A stretch of 64,000 nucleotides of DNA from Blastobasis lacticolella. Lineage: Eukaryota; Arthropoda; Insecta; Lepidoptera; Blastobasidae. Position numbers and translations under genes: made by a program. Below, in pieces: positions 23,235-36,154 of the stretch; within the stretch, counting starts at the first letter, position 1; every line of letters starts with the position of its first letter. Where the stretch lies: NCBI GenBank assembly GCA_905147135.1, contig LR990060.1, forward strand, positions 12,230,001 to 12,294,000, written 5' to 3'. The notes under the pieces were generated by a model. That model saw nothing but the letters and a program-made list of their open reading frames with translations. It searched no databases and was not told where the DNA came from.

Positions 23235-23365
23235 AAGGGGTAAAAAGGTTTTACGGGGTCGGCAACGCGTGGCTGATGCCCCTGGTATTGCAAACGTCCA
23301 TAGGCTGCGGTGACTGCTTACTATCAGGCAGGCCGTAAGCTTGTTTGCCACTTTAGTGGTATAAA
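23235..23365 (+). mobile_element. LINE 3' tail
   Basis: GGGGTCGGCAACGCGTGGCT, GCAAACGTCCATAGGCTGCG, TTGTTTGCCACTTTAGTGG and an AAAAAAGAAG tail. Related copies lie at 24340-24515, 47040-47225 and 56925-57045. Confidence 0.65.
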
Positions 23366-23842
23366 AAAGAAGAAAAAAAGTCAATTACAATTCTATTACT
23401 ACTCGCAATTGCTTCTCAAATATCAAGAAATAAGTAGTGCCTACTGTGCCATTTATTACTATGTCGCATCGTGTACCTATGTTGGTCCCGACGCAATAAC
23501 ACAAAATTAGCAGACTCGGATCCCAGGTGGGCTGTCAGCTCGCTTGTGCTGTATTTAAACTAGTCTTTGCCAGCTACTTCGATCGCATAAACTTCGTGTT
23601 TGCCGAATTCCCGCGAGAACTACTCGTAAATTGGCTTTCGGCAGAATTTACAACCTGTGTTATTCTGGTATTTATGATACAACGCTGCCGATTTTCATCA
23701 AAATCCAGTGAGTCGGTTTTGCTTGATGGAGTAACAAACACACATTATAAAAAAATATTGCATTTGTAGTATTAGAAGGTAGCACTAGGTACTGTCGCTG
23801 GTTACGTCACGAGCGTAAGCCCCAGGGATATATGCGAAATAA

Positions 23843-24267
23843 TTCATAATTCATTTATTCGTTCGCTCTCTAATGGTTACATTGGTGTTGATACAATTAT
23901 TTGATCACATTATTTGCCTTTTAAGGCTTAGCGAGTTACATAATTATATGTCAGTCTAATTGAGATTAAATGTGTCTAATTCTAACAATTAATATACAAA
24001 ATAAACCGAAATAATCAAATATGTAAATAAAATGTCAATGATCTACAAACTAATTATTGAATATGGCAAACAAATAAATTAACAAATGTCAATTACTCTA
24101 CCAAACAATTTCAATTAGGTACCTACTGAAATTAAATTTTCGTGTCAGATAAATAATCATTCACTGAATAGTAACATCGTTCCATCAAAAAATTCTTTAA
24201 TTGTCTCTTAAATTCGCTAAAAGTTGCGGTATCACGAATGAGTTTAGGCACTTTATTATAAATTTTA
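23843..24267 (-). mobile_element. LINE 3' end inserted in the tandem duplication
   Basis: Minus-strand reading at 24180-24267 gives KIYNKVPKLIRDTATFSEFK then RQLKNFLMERCYYSV, the LINE C-terminus. AT-rich 3' UTR with TTGACATT words lies at 23930-24150. The flanks (GGGATATATGCGAAATA and AGGTTTCTATTGATTAATAA) are contiguous in the sister copy at 22891-22930, so the insertion point is clear. Confidence 0.75.
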
Positions 24268-24339
24268 GGTTTCTATTGATTAATAACTCCACCTTTGTAA
24301 TGTTTATAGCAAATACATGTTTATGAATTTTAAACCTGG

Positions 24340-24515
24340 AGAGGTTTTCATTGGCGAGTACAACATGGGGTTCTTCAAGAAAGGGGTGAAAAGGTTTTTA
24401 CGGGGTCGGCAACGCGTGGGTGATGCCCCTGGTATTGCAAACGTCCATAGGCTCGGTGACTGCTTACCATCAGGCAGACCGTAAGCTTGTTTGCCACGTT
24501 TGTGGTATAAAAAAA
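24340..24515 (+). mobile_element. LINE 3' tail
   Basis: ACAACATGGGGTTCTTCAAG, GGGGTCGGCAACGCGTGGGT and a GTGGTATAAAAAAAA tail. Confidence 0.65.
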
Positions 24516-24744
24516 AGCTCCCATGAGTGTTTTAGGAAGCTAGATTCACGTCGCCGAGTCCGATGAGGGAGCCAACGGCCTACGACAAGAGAAAGTGGAG
24601 GAAGGAAAGTAAAAATGGAAATTGACATAAACAAGGATATTTATTTATTTATTTGATAGACTGACTGAAGGCTAGATTATTATAGACTAGCTTATTTAAC
24701 GTAACCACTACAAATATTAGTTAATTATGCAATCAATGTGTCAC

Positions 24745-24890
24745 AATGACCTAAGAGGCCACCTAAGAGGTCCCTGCTTCGAATCCCGGCCGGGCAGAAA
24801 TTTAAATGATGAATTTTAATTGCGGTTACGTGGCTGGGTGTTCTGTGTGTAATAGATGGTGAAATTGTACTTGATTATTTACTAGGTATC
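24745..24890 (+). mobile_element. SINE family B copy
   Basis: GGTCCCTGCTTCGAATCCCG (box B), GCCGGGCAGAAATTTAAATG, then a shortened tail. It occupies the position homologous to the copy at 23015, so it predates the tandem duplication. Confidence 0.75.
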
Positions 24891-24954
24891 ATTATCATTA
24901 ATTAATTAAAAGGGCAGTCCTTTATTAGATTTGAGAAGGCAACATGGTCTAGGA

Positions 24955-25749
24955 TTGCTTGGACAGTGCAAACAGACCGTAAAAGATCTAGCGGAAGCCC
25001 TTGAAGAGCAAGGAGGAAGAGTTGGCCTCAGAATCAACCGAGTAAAAACAGAGTACCTACACATGAAGAGGTACAGGGATAAGTAAGAATCCCTAGCGGT
25101 AGTCAGTGGCAGTATAAAGGCGTCGATACTTTTAAACATCTCGGACGCACCATAACCGACACCAACCAGCGTGAAGATGAAATTGATCTTAGAATTCAAA
25201 ATACGCTTTGGTGTTGTGCAGCGCTCCATAAGGTGTTGGTGTCGAAACTGATAAACAGGAAAACCAAGATTTGGATATAAGTATAAAACGGTTATTAGAC
25301 CAATCTTGATGTACGGATGTGAGGCTTGGACACTGACACTAAAGAAGGAGAACAAGTTATTGGTTGCTGAACGTAAGATCTTCCGGAAATTTCTGGGGCC
25401 AACACAGGGGCAGGACGGCATGTGGAAGAGGAGAAAGAACGGGGAGGTGGAACAGCTTATTTCCGAACCCAATATTCTGGGAGAGATTAAGGCCGCAAGA
25501 CTGCGTTGGCTTGGCCACGTAGAGAGAATGGGGGAGGATTGCGCCGTAAGGAGAGCATATGTTGGTCGGCCGAGCGGACGTCGGCCGGTCGGGCGACCCA
25601 GATATCGCTGGATGTATAAAGTCCTGAAAGACCTGCACGCACTAGGAATCCTCGGTTGGCAGGAGATGACGCAGGACAGGAAGAGGTCTCGATCTCTGGT
25701 TTTGGAGGCCAAGATCCACTTTGGGTCGCTGAGCCAGCGCAGTAAGTAA
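24955..25749 (+). pseudogene. RTE-like LINE, reverse transcriptase C-terminal remnant
   Basis: Degenerate 3' part of a non-LTR retrotransposon. Scattered pieces read LAEALEEQGGRVGLRINRVK and KTVIRPILMYGCEAWTLTLK. The longest open stretch (25306-25749) contains RKIFRKFLGPTQGQDGMWKR, LRWLGHVERMGEDCAVRRAY and VGRPSGRRPVGRPRYRW. MYGCEAWTLT, RLRWLGHVERM and GRPxGRRPVGRPRxRW are characteristic of RTE-type elements just after the polymerase domain. Upstream stops and frame changes make it a pseudogene, and the YADD active site is absent. It ends in an AGTA run (AGTAAGTAAGTAAGTA), a short microsatellite tail. It sits inside the second unit of the local tandem duplication. Confidence 0.88.
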
Positions 25750-25884
25750 GTAAGTAGGTACTACTCGCAATTGAGTCTCAATTGAATATTATGTGGTGGC
25801 ATTTATTACTTTGTCATATCGTGTACCTATGTATTTCCTGTGCACAATAATAATAATATAAATAATAACATAATATGCTTGGAC

Positions 25885-26106
25885 AATACACACAGCGCCA
25901 TCTAGCCCCAAAGTAAGCAAAGCTTGTGTTATGGGTGCTAGAAAACTGATAAACTACATACTACATATTTTGAAATACAAAATTATTATACATATAACAC
26001 CCAGACCCGTAACAGAAATTAAAATGTATCATTGTAACTTCTGCCCGGCCGGGAAACGAACCCGGGACATCTGCGTGTTAACCAACTGAACCACTTAGGA
26101 CGCCAA
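25885..26106 (-). mobile_element. SINE family B copy
   Basis: Minus orientation: CAGCGCCATCTAGCCCCAAA, CCGGCCGGGAAACGAACCCG (reverse box B) and CAACTGAACCACTTAGGACG. Confidence 0.78.
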
Positions 26107-28719
26107 TAAGCTGTTAAATAAAAACAATGGCTTATGAGTTACATAAAATTAGCAGACTCGGATCCCAGGTGGGCTGTCAGCTCGTTTGTACTGAATTTAA
26201 ACTAGTATTTGCCAGTGACTTCGGCCGCATAAACTTCGGTTTATCCGAATTCCCGCGGCTTTCGGGAGAATTTACAACCTGTGTTATTCTGGTATTTATG
26301 ATACAACGCTGCCAATTTTCATCAAAATCCGTTCAGAAATACCTGCATGTAGGAGTAACAAATATTCAAACATCATTAAAAGCTTTCGCATTTATAGTAT
26401 TACAACAGAATAGTAGGATATATTTACAACCTACTAAAAGTCTTCCTCCATTTTGCCTCGTAGCTCCTCTTGCACTGCCTTCCTTTTTCTAAAATCACTA
26501 TCTCTTGGTTGACTGGTTGATAAAGCTATTTGAGCTATAAGTCCGCTCTCCTCTCTTTTCACTCGCTCATTCACAGGTTTCAGTTACTTTTTTTACCACC
26601 CACCAAGATCATTGCGGTCGCTCATTCATTCATTTCCTTGAGTTTATACTATTGCTCGCTTCGCTCGCTCATTCAATTCATCTCGGGCTTTTATAACCCA
26701 AAATTTCACTTTGAAGCACGCTCCGCTCGCTAGCACATTCATTGATCTCCCTAGCTTTTAAAACCCATTCATTTATTGGTCACTCACACTAAAAAGGCCA
26801 ATATTTTTACTATAAAATCGAATTTATTTAAATTGTTAATTTTTATGCAAAGCAAATAAATATTTTCATTTCATTTCATTTCATTTATACGACATAAAGA
26901 AATGCAAACATTTACACTTACACAGTAAGGTATAACTTAAACGGCAGAACAGAACATCCTAATAACAACAGCAAAGGAACCCATACGAGCTCTGACGAGG
27001 AAATATTAGCATTCAAAGCTAGACACAACAGGCAATATATCAGTGGATCGGATTCGCTCTATTTCGGGCGGGGATATTGGGAAACTTCGGCGGGCCGAAA
27101 CAATCTTTCGGGCTAAAATGTAGCTATAGGTAATAGATTTGTGGGATGGTCATCGATGTGGTAGGGGTAAGGGATTTACACCAGTATTCGCAAGCAACTT
27201 TTAAAATTGATCGCCTCAATTCTAATGGCTTTCAACTTACTTTAAAATTATATTAGTTTTTAAATTAATTTTAAAACTCTACACTTTTTCAATCACATTG
27301 GCAATACCGAAAGAGTACGGTTCAAAAACAAGGAAAAAAAGCATCATGCATCAAAATATCGAATTTTTCATACTAAATACATACATACATACATAAAGCT
27401 CACGCCTGTGTCCCACAGGTGGGGTAGGCAGAGACTATGGACCGCCACTCATACAAAATACTTAATTGAAAACCGTCTGAATCGAGGTATCGATTCAAAA
27501 ATAGTAATGTCTCCATATGTGAAAACCCACTCTCAAATAAGTTGCAGCAAAGGGTAAAAGGAAATTCACCGATATGCTTCATCCAATCATTTCACAATGT
27601 TGTCTTTCCGGAATTGAAATGGGTTCTGTTCCACCAAGACAACGGTTGGAAATGAAATTTTCAAATTGCAAGTAGTGATTCTCATGCCCGCTCCTTCCTG
27701 TTCCATTTCCAAATATTAGTACGGCAAACAAAGATGCTTTGTTTTTATTTAAAACAGGAAGGAAAGAAGGAGGCTACGGAATTTTCGCCATTCAGCCGTG
27801 TCTTTGTATGAGAACAAATGGGACGACATTTGTATGAGGAGGAAGCACCTGTACTTCTAATAATCCATTAGTTTAATAGATTTTTGGTGCAAGTCTAAGA
27901 CTTTGAGCTTGAGAAGCTTGGAATACTTAGTGGTACTTGGTCACGTCGTAATTATTTTCTGCTGAATTTATTTATCACAGTTCTCCCTTCTTTCGCAAAT
28001 TGGCCATGTCAAAGAGATTTTCAAGGAATGATAAATTGTATTTCCTAATAACTCAAACTATCTCTTACAATCTTCCAAGAGGAGTGGTGGGAAAGTTGGA
28101 AAACATACAATGACATGTTGGTCGCCCCAGGACCGTAGCACACCCACCTTGCCCGACATATTATATAGGTATACTATACTCAAGAAAACCACTTAAAAAT
28201 TCAACGAGAGTAAGCCAGTCCACCAAGGCAGGACCCCGAGTACAACGTAGGGCCCACCCATCGACACATTCAACCAATTTTGAGGGAAAGGGGCGATTCG
28301 GCCCCCACGCCACCGACCGACAGACCTTTAAGCGAGGATGCATTACAGATGCTGCATGTGATAAGTAGCTGCTGCCATCTTACCCTACCCTTAACCTGCC
28401 ATTACCCTACCCTATCCCTAGCCACCCCTACTCTACCCCTACTCTTCCCCTACCCTACATCATCCCCACCGCAGCCAACGCAGAACTGCCCCCAGCCCCG
28501 AAACGACCAAAAGGCACCATGTGTAGGAAGGGGAGGAAAGTTAATGATCAGGGAACACACTCGCAAACTTTTGCCTTTCCTTAGCCGTACGCGTTCTCTG
28601 AAGCAAAGCGGTCACGACAGGATAAAACGCCAGCCCGTATCACGTTAATAAACGGTATTCTCCGAGAAGAGTTTCGTAAATGGATTTTCTCGACGTAAAA
28701 GATGACTCCACACGGCTGC

Positions 28720-28925
28720 TGTGCCGGCAGAGTAGAATAACCCCAATCCCTTACACTCGTGGGTGTAATAAAAGGCGACTAATGTTTTCGAGACAAAGAT
28801 CTTTGTAGACTGAAAAATGGGCAGCAGCGTTTTCCATTGTTGTATTTATAAATAATTTTCCCCTTTCGTGGGAGAGATCCTAAGTTCTGCAGTGGATTGA
28901 TATGGGCTGTGATTATGATGAAAAT
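28720..28925 (+). repeat. Family C repeat, internally deleted
   Basis: GTGCCGGCAGAGTAGAATAA to GCAGTGGATTGATATGGGCT; the middle GATCTCCAACCCGCC segment is missing. Confidence 0.75.
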
Positions 28926-29314
28926 ATGTTTATCACCCGTATTCGCTCACGTTTTGTACCACACACGTTCTCTCATATATTTATCGGTATTTCCCCGACT
29001 TTTGTGTTTACGCAACGCGCCCCGACCCTAATATGATTATCAATTAACTAGGTAACGAAGTTGCCTATATCCAGTACGAAGAGGCTATGGCTAGCTGTTA
29101 TAGAAGCGAAACTTACACTCCACGATCTGAATTGCGTCTTATGTTATAGTTGGTAGGAGTTATAGTTGTTTGTATGGTAGTTGTTAGGCCTAGTTCTGAG
29201 GATATGGGCCTGATAATTATTTCATAGAAAGAAACTATGCTGAACACAATACATGTACGAATGATTCATTATTTGTGTCGTTGGAGGTAAAAAACCCAGA
29301 CGAACATATTCACC

Positions 29315-29525
29315 ATTATTTTTAACCCCCGACGACAAAAGAAGAGTGTTATAAAGACTCCTGTATCTGTGGCTTTGTGTGTCTGTCTGTGGCATTGTAG
29401 CGCCTGAAGGGATTAACCAATTTGTATTCGACTTTCTCTATTTGAAAGCCAGTTTAATGGAAATGATTCTTAGCTTTGTTTCGTTAAAATCGGTTTAGTA
29501 GTTTAATAAATATTTGAATTTAAGT
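29315..29525 (+). repeat. Repeat of the TTTTTAACCCCCGAC type
   Basis: TTTTTAACCCCCGACGACAA, TGTGTGTCTGTCTGTGGCAT and AAAATCGGTTTAGTAGTTTA. Related sequence is at 55125-55235 (plus) and 54810-54925 (minus). Confidence 0.55.
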
Positions 29526-29689
29526 AACCTTGGTCCGGGTTTTCCGAGTTTTTGTGTCGGATACGTAATAAAGTAAGGTCAGGTCAGGTTCAGGAGTTCA
29601 GTTCAAGCCCTAACTTGACGAGAGACTGTATGAAAAGGGTGATAAACAGCACTACGTTACCTGTCTGACCACTTGGCGAGTAATTCACG

Positions 29690-29880
29690 CACTAACTGTA
29701 GGGGTCAGCTGAAAATCAGCGCTGTGGTCTCGCTACCTTCAGCATATGCTGAGCTGAGCCCTAGTTTGGCATGACACTGCAATATTTAACCTAATTTATG
29801 TTAGTAAGAAACATGTAACTTATATTGTAGAAATTGCCAAATAAATAATATGTCTATGTCTATGTCTATAAATGTGGAAG
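29690..29880 (+). mobile_element. Retroposon 3' end with ATGTCT-hexamer tail
   Basis: GTCAGCTGAAAATCAGCGCT, TGCTGAGCTGAGCCCTAG and a TATGTCTATGTCTATGTCTA tail on the plus strand. Confidence 0.65.
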
Positions 29881-30449
29881 AAGCGAGAGAGATATATCAG
29901 TACCCTAGCAATTGGAACAATGCGGTCTCAGGAACAAGATGTGACGTTATTTATGTACCTACGTACTCGTATGTGAGTATTATTTGTAGCTAAGGAATGC
30001 TCATTATCACTATATCACTTTTACTACATATTATAAAACAAACTCCCTCGCCGCGTCTGTCTGTCTGTTCGCGATAAAATCAAAAACTACTGAACGGATT
30101 TTCATGCGGTTTTCACAAATAAACAGAGTGATCGCGCGAGATCGTGAGTGACTGAGTGACAGTGAGCTTTCATAGAAACTGTGGGTTATGCCAATAAATT
30201 ATGGAGTCTGAATTAACACCTGACTCCATCAATATTCATATTAATATTTATTTATAGTATAAAATTAACAACAGTTAATTTCAACAATCATTATACAAAT
30301 GAAATAATTTAACTACAAATAATAATCATTGGTATGTCTAATTAAAAGATGCGAATTACAATTCAGACTAAATAGAAAATAGCAATGTCAAAATGATAAT
30401 AGGATACATAATAATGTCAATTTAAAATAACCTAAAAACCAGACTAACT

Positions 30450-30712
30450 GGCCGTGTGATGTCCGGCAGAGTAGAATAGCACCAACCCCTTACACTCGTG
30501 GGTGTCGAACAAGGCGACTAATGTTTTCGAGACCAAAGATCTAGTCTCCGTATGCTGGAAAATAGACAGCAGCGTTTTCCATTGTCATACTTACAACACT
30601 GCAATCTCCAGCCCGCCTGCCAAGCGTGGAGATTATGGCAATAACCTCCCCTTTCATAGGAGAGGCCCTAAGTCTTGCAGTGGACTGTTACGGGCTGTGA
30701 TGATGATGAGAT
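30450..30712 (+). repeat. Family C repeat
   Basis: GGCCGTGTGATGTCCGGCAG to GGCTGTGATGATGATGAG, full length. Confidence 0.8.
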
Positions 30713-31248
30713 AATCGCAATGTCAAAATGATAATAGGAAACATAATTAGGTCAAGTTAAAAATAACCTAAAGAACTGAACTATCAAATATTAATAGGAT
30801 CTCCCCGACTTCGAGATACATAATCTTAACCGCAGGCGACTAATTTGACGCCCACAAGACAGATCAGCGAGGGAAAAGTAAAAAAATAGAGGAAAAAACC
30901 ACTCGTTCCCCCGCACAGAACTCGCTTCAAGCGAAATTAACCCTTGTAAGCTTACACAGCGATCGGGTCTCTAATGTGAATGCTACAGGGGGTTGTATTC
31001 GTTACTTGAATGTGATGATTTCCATTTATTTTAATAGTAGTGGTAGATGTGTGGATTTGCTATAGGGTTCTTTCTGATTTGCGACGCTATAGCTAGGCGG
31101 CGGTAATGCACATTGTATCGGATAACGTCAGTTTTGTATTTAATTACTGACATGTGTGCGACAGAGACAACGCTCTACAAAGCCGAACTAGCTGGTATTA
31201 TTACAGACGATATCACGTAAAATCAATAGGTTTATACTAATATAATTT

Positions 31249-31331
31249 AATTTGATTATTTTATAGTGTTTATCATACTATAAAATAATCAAATTATTTT
31301 AATCAAATATGATAATATCATATTTGATTAA
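31249..31331. other. Two adjacent AT-rich palindromes
   Basis: 18-bp arms at 31249-31266 and 31278-31295; then 16-bp arms around one base at 31299-31331. Confidence 0.92.
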
Positions 31332-33419
31332 TTTTGTTAGGAGGCGCGCTCCATATAATCGTAGTTTGAACATAAAGATGGAAATCTGACAAACCACAAG
31401 CATAGATATTGTTTTCTAGATCCAATACAATATCTCTAAACTTACACCCCTCCTTTTCCCATCGGAGGTTAAAAAACAGACAAACTGCAACCACCCCGTA
31501 CAAGCAGAGACGGTATCGGCGAAAGGCTGGAGGTTGCGCAACTCCGCGTAAGGAATTGAACGCTCGCCCTGTCAACCACGCCTAAGCCCTTGTTGCGTTG
31601 GCCATCTATTCTTTGGGTGCGGAGTAGATTAGATATAGGTATAGTTTTGAGATTGAGATTGTAAGCCTAAAGAGTATTTAAGAATTTTAGCAAAACGGAA
31701 AACAAAGTAAAACTTTTTAAATTGTTTTAGGCCTGTTTTATAATTAAATATGGCATATTCACCTACCAGGAGTCAACTCCCTTGGTTTCTCGTCATCCAT
31801 CCATAATTTTTCTTACTTTCCAAAGAAGGGATGGATGATTGTATGGATTGTAAGGTGGATGATGGTATTTGTTACTCTTTCATAGAACGGATTTTGATTA
31901 AATTTGGCTGTGGCTCATTGTACAACCTAGAATGACCACAATCATTGTTACAAATAGGACACTTATTATTTATCACGAAATTCAATATGATTCTAACTTA
32001 TGCTTATGAAAGTAGCTTTTTTTTAAATGTCATATGGTAGGCAAACAGCCAAGCGAGCCACCTGATGGAAAGTGGTAGCTTGTGGCACTCTCTACCTACC
32101 TGTTACGACCTCGTAAGCGTAATATGAGCGTGAGAGATGGTACGTATGTATGTAAAGTCACTTTTTTACAGGCTTTGCCTATCATTCACACCGCTGCAAC
32201 TCCTGTGTAGTCAGGATCAACAGCGGCGACCACACACAGGTCCTGAGTCACACTCAGGCGAGCCCAAGGCCAAGCTAAGACTGCCTTGGAACCCGCAATA
32301 ACGGAAGCCACTTGAAAAAGCTAGTCAAAGATGCCCATCGTACGTACTTCATCTAGCTATAACAAGGCTATCATCTCAGTCGCCGGTTGAAGCGGACAGC
32401 TCTATAAGTTGGGTAGTTCTCGCTGATACCGCCGACTGGGCAGTGCGCAGATGTCGCATATGACTATGGTCAAGAACAGGGACTTTGTTTTTTTTTTTAA
32501 TCATAACTGAGAACCGTTAGAATCGATGCGAGCTATTCAAAAATAGGCCCCTAGGATGGGAAAACCTTTTCTTTGCGTGCCAATTTTTTCTAACGAAATC
32601 CTAGGCGGGCCAGGGTTTTTGATATTTGTCGACCTATATTTCGTTATTGAAATACAAATTATAAGTATATTCTGAAACACACATGAATGTCAAGTGACAT
32701 AAGTATGGAATTGCTATTACTGATTATTTTCGTAAAAAAGGTAGTCATCCGAAGCCATTTTTCATTTGATTGTCGCGGGCCAGCTTTCACCATTCGCGGG
32801 CCGTAATTTGCCCATCCCTGGTTAAGGAAGTCGTGAAAAATTAGAGGGCGCCACAATCCTATGATGTGACAGCTGAAGTGTTTAGTTTGAAAGTGATTTA
32901 TTTAGCAATACTTTTCAAACTGCATTCTTCGTATGTGACAGCCTTGGCGTGAGGGATATCGCGGATAGAATCGAAGAGTGGAGAGTCACCTCTTAAATTG
33001 AGTAAAGGTAGCCCATGTGCAAATAAATCTAGTATGCAAATAAAGATATTGTATTGTATTGTTTCTAAATGATCATCACCCCATCAAAACTAGTCCGATT
33101 ACAAAAAATACAAATAGTCAACCATTCAATATTATTGGTCCTTGTGTATATGTTTGATACACTGAATCACGCCATCTATTGACAACAAGGAAAACTCTTT
33201 AATTTTTGTAATGTCATCCCGAATACCTCTCACTGAATAGCGGATCCCACTTATCACTGTCCTGTATATTGCGACGTCTACAGTCTACACGGTCGGCACC
33301 GCCGCCCGGTCGCCGCCATCCTATCGACCTACTATTTATTTCAGACATGTCTGTAAGCTGAAATAAAGTGCTTTATATTCTCATGGATAACTATACGCCT
33401 TTTGTTTTCAGCTATATCG

Positions 33420-33535
33420 TATCCCACTAATATTATAATTGCGGAAGTTTGTAAAGATGTTTGGATATTTATGTTCTTCACGCAAAAACTACTGAACGGA
33501 TTTTGATGAAATTTTGTAGCAATTTAGCTTATTTA
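33420..33535 (+). repeat. Repeat of the ACTAATATTATAA type
   Basis: CCACTAATATTATAATTGCG, AAACTACTGAACGGATTTTG. Similar pieces are at 3005-3060, 30020-30120 and 42125-42250. Common noncoding repeat in Lepidoptera. Confidence 0.55.
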
Positions 33536-33539
33536 TGGT

Positions 33540-33650
33540 AAAGATCGCAGGTACGCTGGATGCGGAAGGCACCAGACCGGTCTCTGTGGAGATCTCTGGG
33601 GGAGGCCTATGCCCAGCAGTGGGCGTCTAAAGGTCGATGATGATAACTTA
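33540..33650 (+). mobile_element. RTE-type LINE 3' tail fragment
   Basis: Plus-strand copy of the same 3' end as at 55955-56194: GGTCTCTGTGGAGATCTCTG, then GGGGGAGGCCTATGCCCAGC and GATGATGAT. About 100 bases only. Confidence 0.8.
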
Positions 33651-34699
33651 TTTATTCATCTTTTTAACACTTTATGCATAATTTAGTACAAAGGTGAACT
33701 TAAAGCTCAGTAGCTTTATCTACCAGTCTACCCGAAAACTGGTAATAAAAATGACAGGTAGTGCAATAAAATTTACAGTAAAATCATACTTACAAATACA
33801 TACTGTTACCTACAACTATTTACATACAGAGACTCAAAGTACGAATGAGAAAAAAATATATAAGACGGTAAACATCAACCAACACTAGTACTAGGTAAGT
33901 ACTAAAAGATTAAGCCAAGTACTCCCGTATACTAATAAAAAGGAAAAGACAGACACAAAAGATTTTTTTAATATTGTAGGTAAACAGGCAAGCGGACCAC
34001 CTGCTGGAAAATTAATTGATGGAATTAATGTAGGGTATTATAAAGACTTTAGAAAATGTTCTCGGACGGCTTTATTAAAGATAAATTTGTTGGAGCTGTA
34101 CAGGCTCTTGGTATTTCTGCACAGAAATCATATATAATTTGTAAATATGTTATGTAAACCGATTTATTTGAGTCCTTGATACAAGTGAGTACGCAGTCTG
34201 TAAGCGTTGAAAGGAACATTATCTTTCCTGATGCGCCTGAATGTTCTACAATACCAAGTTCTTATTTTATATTTTATTATGTATATATGTATGTGTATTT
34301 ATATATGTCGCAGCCATCTGGTTAAATAAGCCATTTAATGAGAAGGCTAGTCAGTATGTTAAACGCCGGCATTCAATTGCGTGGCTAAAGTTCAACTAGC
34401 CAAGTAGTTGAATGTAACGTTCAGCTAGTTGGCTAAACGTTATTTAGCCGTTTTTTTAAAGGATGTTTAGTTAGAGTGACGGTACTTATGTAATAAATAA
34501 ATTATTAGTGGCAATAAATTCATTCAGTAAGTTTACCTACTTACAATTAACTGTAATGCGAGTACCTATGACTGCGACATAAATATATACTATTGAATGT
34601 ATTTAGTATCTCATTTATTCATTATGTAGTTTATTAAATATAGATTTTTTAAACTATTGCGCACGTCTCATCGCCTTTAATCTATAATGTCTCTCTTCT

Positions 34700-34825
34700 A
34701 TAGGCCTGCTGGAAGAGATTTCTTCTTAAAAATAAGTAGTGCCTGTTGTGTCATCTTTAATTTTGTAATTCTGTATACTATATATATTGTGCTATAAATT
34801 GTTGAATAAATAATAAATAAATATG
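34700..34825 (+). mobile_element. LINE 3' tail (CTGGAAGAGAT type)
   Basis: AGGCCTGCTGGAAGAGATTT, AAGTAGTGCCTGTTGTGTCA and a tail TTGAATAAATAATAAATAAA. A sister copy is at 35795-35940, and a minus fragment at 40325-40390. Confidence 0.6.
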
Positions 34826-35794
34826 TAGTGAACTGGCTAGCGTACTGGCGGAAAGCCTATGTATCATAAATGCTGACACGGAACGACGTGCGGTAATGAG
34901 ACCGTACTGGAGCTTCGTCTGATATCAGCCGGGAGCTCATTGGATGCTAGAATAGCATATAGGCTATAATTTGACATTTCATATTAAGATTTAATTTTAT
35001 ATTTGACATCATTGAAGCATTTGTAATTTTCTTATAATTATTAAATTTATCATTTGACATTAAAGTTATTATTTGATATTATAATATAAATTTAATTCTT
35101 GACGATTTCGAATCATGATAATTTAATACTATTTTAGATTTTTGATAATTTTAATAAGTTATAATTGGTAATTCTATTCATGAAACTATTTTAAATGACG
35201 ATGTATGACTACGAATAAATGAATATAAATATGAATATGAATATCCCGAAATTCAATGTGGTTCCCGCGGCAACGGGTCTGGAACGTTATGATGAAATTT
35301 TATGCCGACAAAGCCGCGGGGCAAAGCTGGTATTCAACAATGTTAGAATTCTTGAGTTTATAGTTCCGAAGAAGACGAAGAAAATGTGAGACAGCTTTAT
35401 TGGTGTCGCTTTTTGTCGATTATGGCTTGACCTATCCATTATCCATATAGTTCACAGACTTTTCGTATAGTCGGAAGCATGAAATGGATATTGATTCCTA
35501 AAAACATACACATCATTTTACAATATTTACATAATACAAAGTGGAATATATAAAACATACTACACAAAAAGTATACTAATACTTATATTAAAGATTAAAA
35601 ATTTGACTGAAATCTCCAGCAACAGGATAAGTACCCAAAGTACTGCCTGGGAGCAGGGGCAGCCAGCAGGGCAACTGCAAAGGGCCTCGCGCAACAATCG
35701 GAGTAGAAAAAAGTTGTATTTATATATTACTCAACCCAGCATTGAAATAAATGTCAACAATTTCGTCGTATCTGCGTATATTTATCATATCTCT

Positions 35795-35940
35795 TTTTTT
35801 GTAGGCCTGCTGGAAGAGATTTCTTTTTAGAGATAAGTAGTGCCTGTTGTCTTATATCTAATTTGTACTATATCTTTAATTTTCTTGTGTACAATAAATT
35901 GTTAAATAAATAATTAAATAAATTTCAAGCTCGTTGCGCT
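35795..35940 (+). mobile_element. LINE 3' tail (CTGGAAGAGAT type)
   Basis: AGGCCTGCTGGAAGAGATTT and AAGTAGTGCCTGTTGTCTTA, then TTAAATAAATAATTAAATAA. Confidence 0.6.
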
Positions 35941-36154
35941 CACTTATTCTTTGATTTCATATAAGTTAGATTACCCTTGCTTTTAAGGGCATCAATGTAA
36001 AAAAAAAACTAACAGAATGCTACATTATCACTGAGTAACTTAGGCTACATTTTTTCCCGGCAAAATAATAGATCCCCACGGGAAAGTTGATTGTTGATCT
36101 GAACTGCGGGTATGTGAAAGCTACAAAAACGTCTAGTTTTGTACAAAAACTCAC

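Larger units (their letters stand above)
22640..26410. repeat. Diverged tandem duplication with nested insertions
   Basis: Landmarks recur in order. GGTTACGTCACGAGC followed by GTAAGCCCCAGGGATATAT occurs at about 22865 and 23797. GGTTTCTATTGATTAATAAC occurs at 22909 and 24269. AACGTAACCACTACAAA precedes a SINE B in both. GGCAGT...TTATTAGATTT occurs at 23175 and 24911. AGACTCGGATCCCAGGTGGG occurs at 23513 and 26153. Unit 1 is about 0.94 kb; unit 2 is about 2.6 kb because of LINE, RTE and SINE insertions. A partial unit precedes at 22640-22865. Confidence 0.75.
22113..36154 (-). other. Intron of the PATJ-like gene (14.0 kb)
   Basis: Bounded by donor GTGAGTTTTT at 36154 and acceptor TTCAACAG ending at 22113; phase 1. 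It holds the tandem duplication at 22.6-26.4 kb, an RTE pseudogene, several LINE 3' ends and two copies of the GATGAT-tailed repeat. The stretches 26750-27280, 27500-28700, 30720-31240 and 31600-32500 are AT-rich with only fragments of repeats; no exon was seen. Confidence 0.8.

Noticed and set aside
28378..28480. Interstitial telomere repeat
   Set aside because: Units are CCCTA-like and irregular; lepidopteran telomeres are TTAGG/CCTAA.
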